Positions 9,331 through 18,625 of a stretch of 64,000 nt of DNA are shown in pieces. Position 1 is the stretch's first letter. Each line of letters starts with the position of its first letter. The DNA comes from an uncultured bacterium (lineage in GTDB: Bacteria > Desulfobacterota > Syntrophorhabdia > Syntrophorhabdales > JANXAF01): contig CALKEQ010000007.1 of the NCBI GenBank assembly GCA_938084905.1, positions 1 to 64,000 on the forward strand. Direction: 5' to 3'. Under the pieces are notes generated by a model, which was not told the origin of the DNA, did no database searches, and was given only the letters and a program-made list of their open reading frames with translations. Position numbers and translations under genes: made by a program.

Positions 9331-10593
9331 ATGTTCAGAAAAACCGTACTGGATAATGGTCTGACCGTAATAACGGAATCGGTTCCTCATTTCTCAACTG
9401 TTTCAATTGGACTTTGGTGGAAAACGGGAGCAAGGTACGAGACCGAAAGTAACAATGGCATATCCCATTTTATTGAGCACATGCTTTTTAAAGGCACGGA
9501 GAGAAGGTCAGCTTATGAGATAGCAAGGGAGATAGATGCTGTAGGAGGTACGATAAATGCTTTCACAGGTAAAGAATACTCGTGCCTTTATGCTAGGGTT
9601 CTGAGGAAGGATGTTGATCTTTGTCTTGATGTTCTTTCCGACATGTACAGATCCTCACTTTTCTCTGAAGAGGATATTGAAAAGGAGAAGTACGTAGTGA
9701 ACCAAGAGATAAGGATGATAGAGGATAATCCAGAGGAGTACATTTTTGACGTTTTTTACGCCAATTATTTTAGGAACCACGGGCTCGGTCTTCCAATCTT
9801 AGGCAAAAAGGACAATGTTCAATCATTCAAAAGAGAGACAGTCTTTGAGCACTTCAAAAAAAACTACTCGCCCGAAAAAATGGTGATTACTGCCTCTGGA
9901 AGAATAGAACATGATGACTTCTTAAGGAAGGTTCAGAGTCTATTCGGAGGAATAGAAAATAGTTCCAACTTTTGTCCTCCCCAAAATACATCTCCAAAGG
10001 CTCAAAGAATCATAGACGTTTTCCCCAAGGATCTGGAAAGTCTCTACATTCTGATTGGCACAGAGGGTGTAAGTCAGATCGATCATAAAAGGTACACACT
10101 GTACGTACTGAACGCAATCCTCGGTGGCAGCATGAGTTCCCGCCTTTTTCAGGGGATAAGGGAAAAAAGAGGACTAGTATACTCGATTTACTCTTACGTT
10201 AACTGCTATTACGACACGGGTACATTTGGGATTTCCACATCTACCTCTCCAAAGGATTCCTACCAAGTGATAAGGCTGATAAAGGATGAGATTTTGAATT
10301 TAAAAAGGAACGGTATATCGGAAAGTGAGCTAAAATTCGCAAAGGACCATATAAAGGGGAACCTCCATATCAGTCTAGAGAACACAGAAGCAAGAATGGG
10401 AAGGATTGCAAAGAACGAGATCTACTTTGGAAGGTACATTCCAGTAAGGGAGACGCTCAGGGCAATAGACGCCGTGACTGTAAAAGACGTAAATAACCTG
10501 ATAAACGATTTATTTCAGAGCCTTGAAAAGGTCTCCATCGTAATTCTCGGTGAGACTGACAAGCAGAGGGTAAAGGAGATATGGGAAAGTTAG
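9331..10593 (+). CDS. M16 family zinc peptidase, processing-peptidase type
   Basis: The inverted zinc motif HFIEH lies at 46-50 (His46, Glu49, His50), with a further metal-ligand Glu expected near residue 120 in the EEDIEKEKYVVNQE stretch. An N-terminal M16 domain and a second inactive M16_C domain (about 165-345) make up the 420 residues. Bacterial single-chain M16 proteins next to pnp and dut are common, but their substrates are mostly unknown. No signal peptide is seen, so it is likely cytoplasmic. The end overlaps dut by 13 bases. Confidence 0.92.
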   Translation: MFRKTVLDNGLTVITESVPHFSTVSIGLWWKTGARYETESNNGISHFIEHMLFKGTERRSAYEIAREIDAVGGTINAFTGKEYSCLYARVLRKDVDLCLDVLSDMYRSSLFSEEDIEKEKYVVNQEIRMIEDNPEEYIFDVFYANYFRNHGLGLPILGKKDNVQSFKRETVFEHFKKNYSPEKMVITASGRIEHDDFLRKVQSLFGGIENSSNFCPPQNTSPKAQRIIDVFPKDLESLYILIGTEGVSQIDHKRYTLYVLNAILGGSMSSRLFQGIREKRGLVYSIYSYVNCYYDTGTFGISTSTSPKDSYQVIRLIKDEILNLKRNGISESELKFAKDHIKGNLHISLENTEARMGRIAKNEIYFGRYIPVRETLRAIDAVTVKDVNNLINDLFQSLEKVSIVILGETDKQRVKEIWES

Positions 10594-11024
10594 AGATAAA
10601 GTTTGTAAAAAGGGAGGGTGCAAAAGAACCTAAGTACGCGACTCCTTCTTCATCTGGTCTCGATCTTTTTGCATGTCTTGAAAGTCCAATTATAATAGAG
10701 CCGAAAAAATGGGCTATTGTTCCCACTGGAATAAAAGTTGCCATCCCAGAAGGGTATGAGGGGGAGATAAGGCCGAGAAGCGGCCTTGCCTACCAACACG
10801 GTGTAACTGTTCTAAACTCTCCCGGAACAGTTGATGCCGATTACAGGGGGGAAATAAAAGTGATTTTGATAAACCATGGAGAAGAACCATTTCGGGTAGA
10901 AGACGGAACTAGAATCGCCCAGCTGGTTATAAGAAAAGTAGAGCGGGTTGAGCTAGTTGAGGATGAGTCACTTCCAGAAACTGAAAGGGGGGAGGGAGGT
11001 TTTGGTTCGACTGGGGTAAAGTGA
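10581..11024 (+). CDS. dut: Deoxyuridine 5'-triphosphate nucleotidohydrolase (dUTPase)
   Basis: Dut converts dUTP to dUMP, limiting uracil in DNA and supplying dTMP synthesis. The five trimeric-dUTPase motifs are present, including SSGLDL, IRPRSGLA, the uracil-binding PGTVDADYRGEI and the C-terminal GGFGSTG arm. The 147 residues are the usual size. It overlaps the M16 gene. A uracil-DNA glycosylase gene lies in the same window but far away. Confidence 0.97.
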   Translation: MGKLEIKFVKREGAKEPKYATPSSSGLDLFACLESPIIIEPKKWAIVPTGIKVAIPEGYEGEIRPRSGLAYQHGVTVLNSPGTVDADYRGEIKVILINHGEEPFRVEDGTRIAQLVIRKVERVELVEDESLPETERGEGGFGSTGVK

Positions 11025-11887
11025 TGTCTAAAATGGATGAGATTCTGGATAGTTACTTGAGCTATCTAGCAGCGGAAAAAGGCGCTTCTCCAAATACACT
11101 AGATTCTTACTCTCGCGACATAAATTGCTACCTCGATTTTGTTGGAAGAAGCCTCAATGAGGCTCAAAAAAAAGAAAACGTTGAAAATTTCATAGTCTTC
11201 TTAAGGAAAAGAGGGCTCAAACCTAGAAGTGTGGCGAGATACATATCGTCTCTCAGCGGTTTTTTCAATTTTATGCTTGAGGAAGGCTATGTGAAAGAAA
11301 ATCCCTTTTTTGAGATAGACCGTCCAAGGATAAATCCTCTCATCCCCTCTGTACTTAGCGAGGAGGAGATGGAGTCGCTTATCGATTTACCTGACAATTC
11401 AAAAAAGGGGCTCAGGGATAGAACTATACTAGAGGTCCTCTACGCCACGGGGATTAGGGTTTCGGAGCTTGTAAATCTTAAAAAAACTGATGTGAACTTG
11501 GAATCCGGTTTTATTGTAACGATGGGAAAAAGATCAAAGCAGAGGATCGTTCCACTTAACTCCCATTCTGTAGAGGCGCTAAAAGAGTATTTCAAAAAGG
11601 TGAATCCAAAGGGGAGCTACGTTTTTCCGAACAGAAAGGGAGAAAAAATGTCCAGGCAGGCTATATGGAAGATTATAAAAAAGTACGCAAGAAAGATCTC
11701 ACGTGAGAAGATATCTCCCCACACCATAAGGCACAGCTTTGCAACCCACTTAATAGAAGGAGGGGCCGATTTACGCTCCGTCCAAATTCTTCTTGGTCAC
11801 GAAGACATATCTACGACTCAGATTTATACTCATATAGACAGAAGGCGTCTCAAAGAGATTCATAAAAGGTGCCATCCAAGGCCATAA
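11024..11887 (+). CDS. Tyrosine recombinase XerC/XerD-type
   Basis: This is a site-specific tyrosine recombinase of the chromosome-dimer-resolution type. A SAM-like N-terminal core-binding domain (about 1-90) precedes the catalytic domain. Catalytic residues, numbered from ATG 11024, are Arg145 (ATGIRVSEL), Lys169, His233-x-x-Arg236 (HTIRHSFATH), His259 (LLGHEDI) and nucleophile Tyr268. ATG 11024 (287 residues) is preferred over GTG 11021 because GGGG at 11013-11016 is 7 bases upstream. C and D forms cannot be separated here. Operon context and full length argue against a mobile-element integrase. Confidence 0.93.
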   Translation: MSKMDEILDSYLSYLAAEKGASPNTLDSYSRDINCYLDFVGRSLNEAQKKENVENFIVFLRKRGLKPRSVARYISSLSGFFNFMLEEGYVKENPFFEIDRPRINPLIPSVLSEEEMESLIDLPDNSKKGLRDRTILEVLYATGIRVSELVNLKKTDVNLESGFIVTMGKRSKQRIVPLNSHSVEALKEYFKKVNPKGSYVFPNRKGEKMSRQAIWKIIKKYARKISREKISPHTIRHSFATHLIEGGADLRSVQILLGHEDISTTQIYTHIDRRRLKEIHKRCHPRP

Positions 11888-14497
11888 ATGAAGGTCATCA
11901 CAACCCACACAAATGCTGACTTTGACTCACTCTCTTCTATGCTTGCAGCCAAAAAGATTTACGGTGATGCCATCCTCGTCTTCCCTGGATCCCAAGAGAA
12001 ATCACTCAGGGATTTTCTGATAAGGTCAACACTTTACGTCTTTGACATAGCAAAGATAAGAGATGTGGACCTTGAATCTATAGACACTCTAATACTTGTC
12101 GATACTAGGCAGAAATCGAGAATAGGTGAATTTTCAAAGATACTTGGAAAAAAGGATCTAAAGATCCACATATACGACCATCACCCACCCACAGATGATG
12201 ACATAAAAGGCGAAGTTGAATACATAAGAAACACAGGAGCCACAGTGAGCATACTGGTAAAGATACTTAAGGAGAGGGAGATTCCCATCACCTCTGAGGA
12301 GGCAACCATCATGATGCTTGGCATTTACGAGGAAACGGGTAGTTTTACCTATCCTTCAACGCGAACTGACGATTTTGAGGCTGCCTCCTATCTTTTATCT
12401 ATGGGTGCGAATCTAAACGTTATCTCAGATATGCTTGTTAAGGAGCTTTCAGTAGAACACATTGTAATCCTAAATGAGTTGATAAACAACGCCGTCACTT
12501 ACAACATAAACGGTATAGACATCGTTATCACAGAGTGCAGCCTTAATTACTACATGGGAGAAGTTGCACTCGTGGTTCAGAAGTTACGGGACATGGAAAA
12601 TCTCAACGTGATTTTTGCTTTAATAAACATGGATGATAGGATATTTGTGATAGGTAGAAGCAGGATTCCGGAGGTAGATGTAGGTTCTATTCTCTCGTTC
12701 TTCGGTGGCGGCGGCCACAGGGAGGCGGCATCGGCTACGGTAAAAGATAAAACACTCACGGAGGTCAAAGAGGATTTGATTAGGATTTTGAGGGAAAATG
12801 TAAGACTTGTACTTCGGGCAAAGGATGTGATGTTTTTTCCAGTTAAGTACACATCTCCAGATGAGCCGATCGCCCAAGCAAGGGAAACGATGGTCAAGTA
12901 CAACATAAATGCCATGCCAGTCGTTGAAAATGAAAAAGTAGTAGGCATAATAACGAGGCAGATAGCGGAGAAGGCATGCTATCATGACCTTGGAGACGTC
13001 CCTGTAAGAGAGTACATGGTAAGTGATATAAGAACCGTCAAAGAAGATGACCCAATAGATCTAGTCAGAGAGGTGATAGTTGAGGCAAATCAAAGATTCG
13101 TACCTGTTGTAAAAAATGGAAAGCTTGCGGGCGGAATAACGAGGACTGACCTTTTGAGGATTATGGATGAGGGGACCAAGGTGTCGGAACATCCGTATTT
13201 TCAGAAGAAGAGGAACATCAAGCACCTACTCGAAGAAAGGGTGAAGAAAGAAATAGTCAAGAGGCTAAAGGAAATGGGTGAGATTGCGGAAAATATGGGT
13301 TACCACGCTTACGTTGTGGGTGGTTTTGTGAGGGACCTTCTTCTCAAGAAGGAGAACTACGATATAGACGTGGTTGTAGAAGGTGACGGGATCAAATTTG
13401 CGAAGGAGTTATCTTGCCTTCACGGATTAAAAATGAGAGAACACAGGGAATTTGGAACGGCAAAAGTAACGTATCCTGACGGCTTCTCAGTTGATATAGC
13501 AACCTCAAGGCTTGAATATTACAACGAACCCGGATCACTCCCGGTTGTGGAAAAAGGATCTTTGAAGCTCGATCTTCTGAGAAGGGACTTTACTATCAAC
13601 ACACTTGCCGTATCTTTGAACAGAAAGACGTTTGGAGAACTGATAGACTACTTTGGTGGGCAGAGGGACATAAGAGACCGGACTATAAGGGTCCTCCATA
13701 GCCTAAGCTTCGTTGAAGATCCTACGAGGATTTTGAGGGCCCTCCGGTTTGAACACAGGTTCGCCTTTAGAATAAGCAGACATACGATGAACCTTATAAG
13801 AAATGCAGTTAGAATGGGTTTTCTGTCAAAAATTGATGGTAGAAGGATATGGAATGAACTTAGACTGATTCTTCTTGAGCAGTCGCCCGAGAAGTTACTT
13901 AAAAGGCTGGATGAGTTAGGGATTCTCCCTTCAATTTACCATGGCCTAAGATTCACGGATAAAACTTACAACCTTTTCCAAAAGGTAGGTGAAGTACAGA
14001 GATGGTACGAACTTCTCTACAGAGAAAAAAAATCCGATAAAATATGGCTTTATCTTTTGGCTCTTCTTTATGAAATGGGACCCCATGAGTTAACCGGGTT
14101 TCTGGATAGAATGGAGTTCAGCGAGTCAAAGAAGAGGAAATTAAAGGAAGATATCTCTCATGTAAATTCTGCCAAAGCCCTCCTCGTTGATGTGGAAAGT
14201 ATGAAGAGGAGCGAAATTGCAAAAATATTGAGAGATATGTCACAGGAGGCTCTCCTCTTTCTTATGGCGGAAACTGAAAGGGAAGAGGTGAGAAAGGCAG
14301 TATCCAATTTTATTACAACTTTTTCCACAATCAGGCCTGAAATAACAGGTGAGGATCTGAAGTCGATGGGACTAAAAGAAGGGCCAAAATTCAAGGAGAT
14401 TCTGGAAAGCGTTCGAGACGCAAAGATAGACGGTCTCATAAAATCAAAGGAAGAGGAGGTAAATTACGTTCTTTCCCTTCTTATGAAAAATGGCTGA
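11888..14497 (+). CDS. DHH-CBS-tRNA nucleotidyltransferase/poly(A) polymerase fusion
   Basis: This is an 869-residue multidomain protein. Residues 1-310 form a DHH/DHHA1 phosphoesterase (HTNADFDSLSS, IYDHHPP, FFGGGGHREAA). Residues about 315-435 are a CBS pair. From about 460 it is a class II nucleotidyltransferase with GGFVRDLLL and the DID metal pair, LRRDFTINTLA and EDPTRILRALRFEHRF. Fusions of this kind are known in Aquificales and Desulfobacterota, where the polymerase part adds A or CCA to tRNA 3' ends. The tRNA-Thr of this window has no encoded CCA, so such an enzyme is needed. The CBS part could sense adenylates (inference). Confidence 0.9.
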   Translation: MKVITTHTNADFDSLSSMLAAKKIYGDAILVFPGSQEKSLRDFLIRSTLYVFDIAKIRDVDLESIDTLILVDTRQKSRIGEFSKILGKKDLKIHIYDHHPPTDDDIKGEVEYIRNTGATVSILVKILKEREIPITSEEATIMMLGIYEETGSFTYPSTRTDDFEAASYLLSMGANLNVISDMLVKELSVEHIVILNELINNAVTYNINGIDIVITECSLNYYMGEVALVVQKLRDMENLNVIFALINMDDRIFVIGRSRIPEVDVGSILSFFGGGGHREAASATVKDKTLTEVKEDLIRILRENVRLVLRAKDVMFFPVKYTSPDEPIAQARETMVKYNINAMPVVENEKVVGIITRQIAEKACYHDLGDVPVREYMVSDIRTVKEDDPIDLVREVIVEANQRFVPVVKNGKLAGGITRTDLLRIMDEGTKVSEHPYFQKKRNIKHLLEERVKKEIVKRLKEMGEIAENMGYHAYVVGGFVRDLLLKKENYDIDVVVEGDGIKFAKELSCLHGLKMREHREFGTAKVTYPDGFSVDIATSRLEYYNEPGSLPVVEKGSLKLDLLRRDFTINTLAVSLNRKTFGELIDYFGGQRDIRDRTIRVLHSLSFVEDPTRILRALRFEHRFAFRISRHTMNLIRNAVRMGFLSKIDGRRIWNELRLILLEQSPEKLLKRLDELGILPSIYHGLRFTDKTYNLFQKVGEVQRWYELLYREKKSDKIWLYLLALLYEMGPHELTGFLDRMEFSESKKRKLKEDISHVNSAKALLVDVESMKRSEIAKILRDMSQEALLFLMAETEREEVRKAVSNFITTFSTIRPEITGEDLKSMGLKEGPKFKEILESVRDAKIDGLIKSKEEEVNYVLSLLMKNG

Positions 14498-15176
14498 GCT
14501 AATCCTCCCTACTCTTGAGGTTAAATTAGAATGCTATGAAGGCCCTCTTTCTTCACTTTTAGATCTTGTAAAGAAGAATCGTCTCAGCATTTGGGATGTT
14601 GCTCTATCTGAAATTGTAAGTAGCTTCTTTTGCTATGTGGACGATTTCCAAAAGACGGACCTTCGAATTGCGGAGGATTTCATAGAGATCGTCTCCTCAC
14701 TTATCGTACTAAAATCGAGAATGCTCATTTCCCCAAACAATGGGAAAGAAGAAGATGGAGACCTGATTGAGAGAATGGGCGAATATGAATATTTGAGAAA
14801 GCTAACCACATCCTTAGAGAGACTACCCCTTCTATACAGGGACACTTTTGTGAGAGAAAGAGATGGAGTTGAAGAGGATGAGGATTTTGATCTTTATTTA
14901 CTTCTCAGGACATTTTTTGCATTAGTGAAGAAGAATGAGAGCTTTATCTTAGAGATAAAACCGATAAGGCCGACTCTAGATGAAAAACTCAGATACCTTG
15001 AAGAAAGGTTAAGAGAAAAAGGCATCTACATTTTTGATGCTTCCGAGGGTGAAGATTTGCCAGAAAAGGTAGTGACTGTACTTTCGATGCTTGAAATGGT
15101 AAAAAGAAGGATCGCAAGGATAATTCAGCACAGACCTTTCGGAAAGATCATACTAAAAAGGAGAGTCAAAATATGA
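14490..15176 (+). CDS. scpA: Segregation and condensation protein A
   Basis: ScpA is the kleisin of the bacterial SMC-ScpAB complex. The N-terminal pattern VKLECYEGPLSSLLDLVKKN and RIAEDFIEIVSSLIVLKSRML identify it, and the C-terminus has the winged-helix that contacts the SMC cap. The 228 residues are slightly short. It overlaps the previous gene by 8 bases. The usual partner scpB does not follow and is nowhere in the window. Confidence 0.9.
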   Translation: MAELILPTLEVKLECYEGPLSSLLDLVKKNRLSIWDVALSEIVSSFFCYVDDFQKTDLRIAEDFIEIVSSLIVLKSRMLISPNNGKEEDGDLIERMGEYEYLRKLTTSLERLPLLYRDTFVRERDGVEEDEDFDLYLLLRTFFALVKKNESFILEIKPIRPTLDEKLRYLEERLREKGIYIFDASEGEDLPEKVVTVLSMLEMVKRRIARIIQHRPFGKIILKRRVKI

Positions 15177-15979
15177 AGAAGAAGGTTCTCTTCGGAGTCG
15201 TATCTTTAATTCTCGTTATTTTATTAATCCTCCCCTTTTTTTACAGGATGACTCGTGAGAGGATTGGGGTTATTGAGATAGAAGGTGTGATAACCGACTC
15301 AAGGGAAATACTGGAACAGATTGAAAAATTCAGAGAAGACGAAGGTATAAGAGGGATCATAGTCAGAATAGACTCACCTGGGGGTGCCTCCGCGCCTTGT
15401 CAGGAAATACATAAAGAGATAAAAAAGCTTAGGGAGAAAAAGAGGGTCTTTGTATCTATGGGTTCCATATGCGCCTCCGGAGGCTACTATATTGCCTGTG
15501 CGGGAGAGAAAATCTACGCCATGCCATCCACAATTACGGGAAGCATAGGAGTCCTTATGGAACAGATCGTTGTTGAGGACCTTTTTAAAAAGATCGGACT
15601 CCAGACGAACACAATAAAGGCTGGAGATTACAAGGACGCAGGTACTCCCTTTAGAAAGATGAGGGAAGACGAAAGGGCCTACTTCAAAAGCATAATCGAC
15701 ACGATCCACCAGCAGTTCATAGAGGATGTGGCAAAGGGAAGGAACATCCCTCTGGATAAGGCTAAAGAATTGGGTGATGGAAGGATATTCACTGGAAGCA
15801 TGGCAAAAGAGCACAAACTGGTTGACAAAATTGGTACATTTTACGACGCTGTTGAGGATCTAAAGCTCGTACTCCACATGAAAGGTAAACCGGTACTCGT
15901 ATACGCGAAAAAAAGACCCTCACTTCTCAAATGGCTACTTTCCTCTTTTCTTGAGGAGCTTGCCAAAAAGTCTTACTAG
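15173..15979 (+). CDS. sppA: Signal peptide peptidase SppA, short form
   Basis: SppA cleaves remnant signal peptides in the cytoplasmic membrane. One N-terminal membrane segment (about residues 5-24) precedes a single ClpP/crotonase-like domain. The Ser-Lys dyad is visible as Ser102 (CASGGYY) and Lys154 (GDYKDAG), 52 residues apart as in the Bacillus enzyme. The 268 residues match the short, one-domain form. It starts within the end of scpA (ATGA overlap). Confidence 0.93.
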   Translation: MKKKVLFGVVSLILVILLILPFFYRMTRERIGVIEIEGVITDSREILEQIEKFREDEGIRGIIVRIDSPGGASAPCQEIHKEIKKLREKKRVFVSMGSICASGGYYIACAGEKIYAMPSTITGSIGVLMEQIVVEDLFKKIGLQTNTIKAGDYKDAGTPFRKMREDERAYFKSIIDTIHQQFIEDVAKGRNIPLDKAKELGDGRIFTGSMAKEHKLVDKIGTFYDAVEDLKLVLHMKGKPVLVYAKKRPSLLKWLLSSFLEELAKKSY

Positions 15980-15981
15980 GT

Positions 15982-16893
15982 ATGGATTACCTTTCCCTTC
16001 TTAAATCTTGTGAGATATGTCCTAGAAGGTGCAAGGTAAATAGACTCGAGGGGGAAAAAGGTTTCTGTAAGGTAGGAGAAGGCGTAATTGTGGCCTACTA
16101 TGGAAACCATTTCGGGGAGGAACCGCCGATTACCGGAAGCATGGGTTCTGGGAACGTTTTCTTTTCTTCATGTAACATGAGGTGCGTCTACTGTCAGAAT
16201 TATCAAATAAGTCATTCGATTTTTGGTAAGGAGATAGGCGTATTAGATCTGGTTGATATATTCTTTGAGCTCGAAAGAAAGGGGGCCCATAACGTTAACC
16301 TTGTAAGCCCCACTCCCTACATACCCCAGATTGCCAAAGCAATAAAGATAGCAAAAGAAAAGGGAATAAAGGTTCCATTTGTTTACAACACGAACGCGTA
16401 CGAAAGAAAGGAAAGTATAAGGCTTCTAGAAGGACTCGTTGATATCTACCTTCCCGATTTTAAATACTGGAGCGGGAATGTGTCAAAAAAACTATCCCAG
16501 GCAAAAGATTATCCCCAATGCGCTATGGAAGCGATCCTCGAAATGGTAAGGCAGGTTGGTACCCTTCTCATCACAGAATCTGGTATTGCAAAAAAGGGTA
16601 TAATAGTTAGACTCCTCGTTTTACCAAATGGTCTATCCGGAACGAAAAACGTGCTTAGGTGGCTAAAAGAAAAAGTTGGAACGGATCTTACTTTGAGCAT
16701 TATGTCCCAATATAAGCCCACGTTCATGGCAGATAGGTTCCCAATGCTCAAGAGGACCGTAACAGAGGAGGAATACATGGATGTCGTATCGTATGCTTAC
16801 TCTCTTGGCTTTGAGAACGCCTATGTTCAGGAATTAGACTCTCCAGACACATTCTTGCCAGATTTTATGAAGGAAAAACCATTTGAGTCTTAA
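15982..16893 (+). CDS. Radical SAM protein, PflA/PflX-like (COG1313 type)
   Basis: Radical SAM signature CNMRCVYCQNY lies at about residues 64-74 (Cys-x3-Cys-x2-Cys). An extra N-terminal cluster motif CEICPRRC and a further Cys in GFCKVG are typical of the PflX-like group, which resembles pyruvate formate-lyase activating enzymes. The substrate is unknown. The gene lies two bases after sppA and runs up against the adenosine-specific kinase Shine-Dalgarno. No glycyl radical enzyme is encoded nearby, so an activase role is not supported by context. Confidence 0.87.
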   Translation: MDYLSLLKSCEICPRRCKVNRLEGEKGFCKVGEGVIVAYYGNHFGEEPPITGSMGSGNVFFSSCNMRCVYCQNYQISHSIFGKEIGVLDLVDIFFELERKGAHNVNLVSPTPYIPQIAKAIKIAKEKGIKVPFVYNTNAYERKESIRLLEGLVDIYLPDFKYWSGNVSKKLSQAKDYPQCAMEAILEMVRQVGTLLITESGIAKKGIIVRLLVLPNGLSGTKNVLRWLKEKVGTDLTLSIMSQYKPTFMADRFPMLKRTVTEEEYMDVVSYAYSLGFENAYVQELDSPDTFLPDFMKEKPFES

Positions 16894-16903
16894 GGAGGTG
16901 AAC

Positions 16904-17386
16904 ATGGAAATAAAATCGGTAAAGATTCCAATTCCTGAAGGAGCAAACGTGATTATCGGACAGGCCCATTTCATTAAGACAGTTGAGGATCTTTACGAAA
17001 TTCTCGTCTCCTCGTCACCTTCGATAAAATTTGGTATCGCCTTTTCAGAGGCGTCCGGTCCTTGTCTAATCAGGTCAGAGGGAAATGATGAGGAACTTGT
17101 ACGTCAGGCATGCGAGACAAGCCTTTTGCTCTCCTGCGGCCACACATTCGTTATATATCTTAGGGATGGCTACCCTATAAATGTCCTTAATTCGATAAAA
17201 GCCTGTCAAGAAGTTTGCCACGTTGTCTGTGCTACCGCTAATCCGCTGAAAGTTCTTGTTGTGGAGGATGAAGAGGGAAGGGGAATAGTAGGTGTAATAG
17301 ACGGCTTCAAACCTAAGGGGATAGAGAAGGAAGAGGATAAAAAGACGAGGAAGGAACTTTTGAGAAAGATAAGATACAAGCTATAA
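16904..17386 (+). CDS. Adenosine-specific kinase family protein (DUF355)
   Basis: The 160-residue protein matches the small DUF355 family, mostly archaeal and thermophile, described as adenosine-specific kinase and unrelated to PfkB kinases. IPEGANVIIGQAHFIKTVEDLYE near the N-terminus and the central GIAFSEASG are characteristic. I chose ATG 16904 because AAGGAGGTG at 16893-16901 is placed ideally and the family N-terminus follows; a start at 16883 would add seven residues. Its role here could be adenosine salvage, but this is inferred only from the family name. Confidence 0.82.
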   Translation: MEIKSVKIPIPEGANVIIGQAHFIKTVEDLYEILVSSSPSIKFGIAFSEASGPCLIRSEGNDEELVRQACETSLLLSCGHTFVIYLRDGYPINVLNSIKACQEVCHVVCATANPLKVLVVEDEEGRGIVGVIDGFKPKGIEKEEDKKTRKELLRKIRYKL

Positions 17387-17406
17387 AGCTTATGCATTTT
17401 TGTTGA

Positions 17407-17435
17407 TTGTCGGCCCCATCTGTGTTAGTTATGAT
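17407..17435 (+). promoter_or_regulatory. Candidate sigma-70 promoter, possibly leaderless
   Basis: TTGTCG (17407-17412), a 17-base spacer and TATGAT (17430-17435) fit a housekeeping promoter in the 54-base gap before the aminotransferase gene. The ATG lies only 5 bases after the -10 box, and no Shine-Dalgarno precedes it. Transcription would therefore start at or next to the start codon. Confidence 0.45.
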
Positions 17436-17440
17436 CTGAA

Positions 17441-18625
17441 ATGGAAGAGTTTCCGAGGATTTCAAGACTTCCACCGTACATTTTCGGGGTAATTAGGGAT
17501 CTACTGATCGAAGCTAGAAGAAGGAATGAGGATATAGTCGATCTAGGCATGGGAAATCCTGACATTCCAACCCCTAAGAGAATTGTGGCAAAACTGATTG
17601 AGGCGGCAAAAAATCCGAAGAACCACAGGTACTCTGTCACAAAGGGAATATACAAGTTAAGGCTTGCCATATCGAACTGGTATAAGAGGAAGTACAATGT
17701 GGATATAGATCCTGAGTCTGAGGTGGTTGTAACAATGGGAGCAAAGGAGGGGCTGGGACATCTTGTTCTGGCAACTATCACTCCAGGTGACACAGTAGTT
17801 GTGCCGAGTCCTGCTTACCCTATACACACCTATTCCGTTGTAATCGCAGGAGGTGATCTTAGAACAATACCGCTAATTCCGATAGAGGGTTTTTTCGAAA
17901 GGCTGGAAAATGCTGTTAAATCCCATTGGCCGAAACCGAAAATGGTCATTGTCAGCTTTCCAAATAATCCAACAACTTCGGTTGTCACTATAGATTTTTT
18001 TGAAAAACTGACTGCCTTTGCAAAAGAGTACGGTCTCATAGTTGTGCATGATTTGGCTTATGCCGACATAGTATTCGACGGTTATAGGGCGCCAAGCTTC
18101 CTAGAGGTTAAGGGAGCAAAGGACGTGGGTGTGGAGTTTTTCTCCCTTTCTAAAAGCTACAGTATGCCTGGTTGGAGGGTGGGTTTTGCCTGTGGAAATG
18201 CAAAGATCATCCATGCTTTAGGAAGAATAAAAAGCTACTTCGATTATGGAATGTTTCAGCCAATCCAAATAGCTGCTATTATAGCTCTAAACGAGTGCGA
18301 GGACGAAGTGACGCAGATCGTAGAGAAGTACAAAAGGAGACGTGATGTTCTCTGCGATGGACTTTCCCGCTACGGATGGCATGTGGAGAAGCCAAAGGCG
18401 ACGATGTTCGTGTGGGCGAAGATACCCGAGCCTTTTTCTCACCTTGGATCCTTTGAGTTCTCAAAGCTCTTACTTAAGGAGGCTAAAGTAGCCACATCCC
18501 CTGGTATAGGCTTTGGAGAGTACGGTGAAGGCTACATTAGATTTGCCCTTGTTGAGAATGAACATAGAATCAGGCAGGCTGTAAAAGGCATAAGGAACCT
18601 CCTTTACTCTGCCAAAAAGAGATGA
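17441..18625 (+). CDS. PLP-dependent aminotransferase, AlaC/AspC-like
   Basis: This class I/II fold-type I aminotransferase of 394 residues resembles AlaC (glutamate-pyruvate aminotransferase) in [13 protein letters not shown] and [13 protein letters not shown]. The PLP-binding Lys lies in [18 protein letters not shown], with FPNNPT and the C-terminal substrate Arg region near GYIRFAL. It is followed by hom with an ATGA overlap, so a place in alanine or aspartate-family amino acid synthesis is likely. An aspartate specificity feeding threonine and methionine is possible. The ATG is set by family alignment; it lacks a ribosome site. Confidence 0.88.
   Translation: MEEFPRISRLPPYIFGVIRDLLIEARRRNEDIVDLGMGNPDIPTPKRIVAKLIEAAKNPKNHRYSVTKGIYKLRLAISNWYKRKYNVDIDPESEVVVTMGAKEGLGHLVLATITPGDTVVVPSPAYPIHTYSVVIAGGDLRTIPLIPIEGFFERLENAVKSHWPKPKMVIVSFPNNPTTSVVTIDFFEKLTAFAKEYGLIVVHDLAYADIVFDGYRAPSFLEVKGAKDVGVEFFSLSKSYSMPGWRVGFACGNAKIIHALGRIKSYFDYGMFQPIQIAAIIALNECEDEVTQIVEKYKRRRDVLCDGLSRYGWHVEKPKATMFVWAKIPEPFSHLGSFEFSKLLLKEAKVATSPGIGFGEYGEGYIRFALVENEHRIRQAVKGIRNLLYSAKKR

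Noticed and set aside
11024..11887. Tyrosine recombinase as sign of a mobile element
   Set aside because: It is embedded in a housekeeping operon with normal Xer length, and no att repeats, tRNA junction or phage genes are near.
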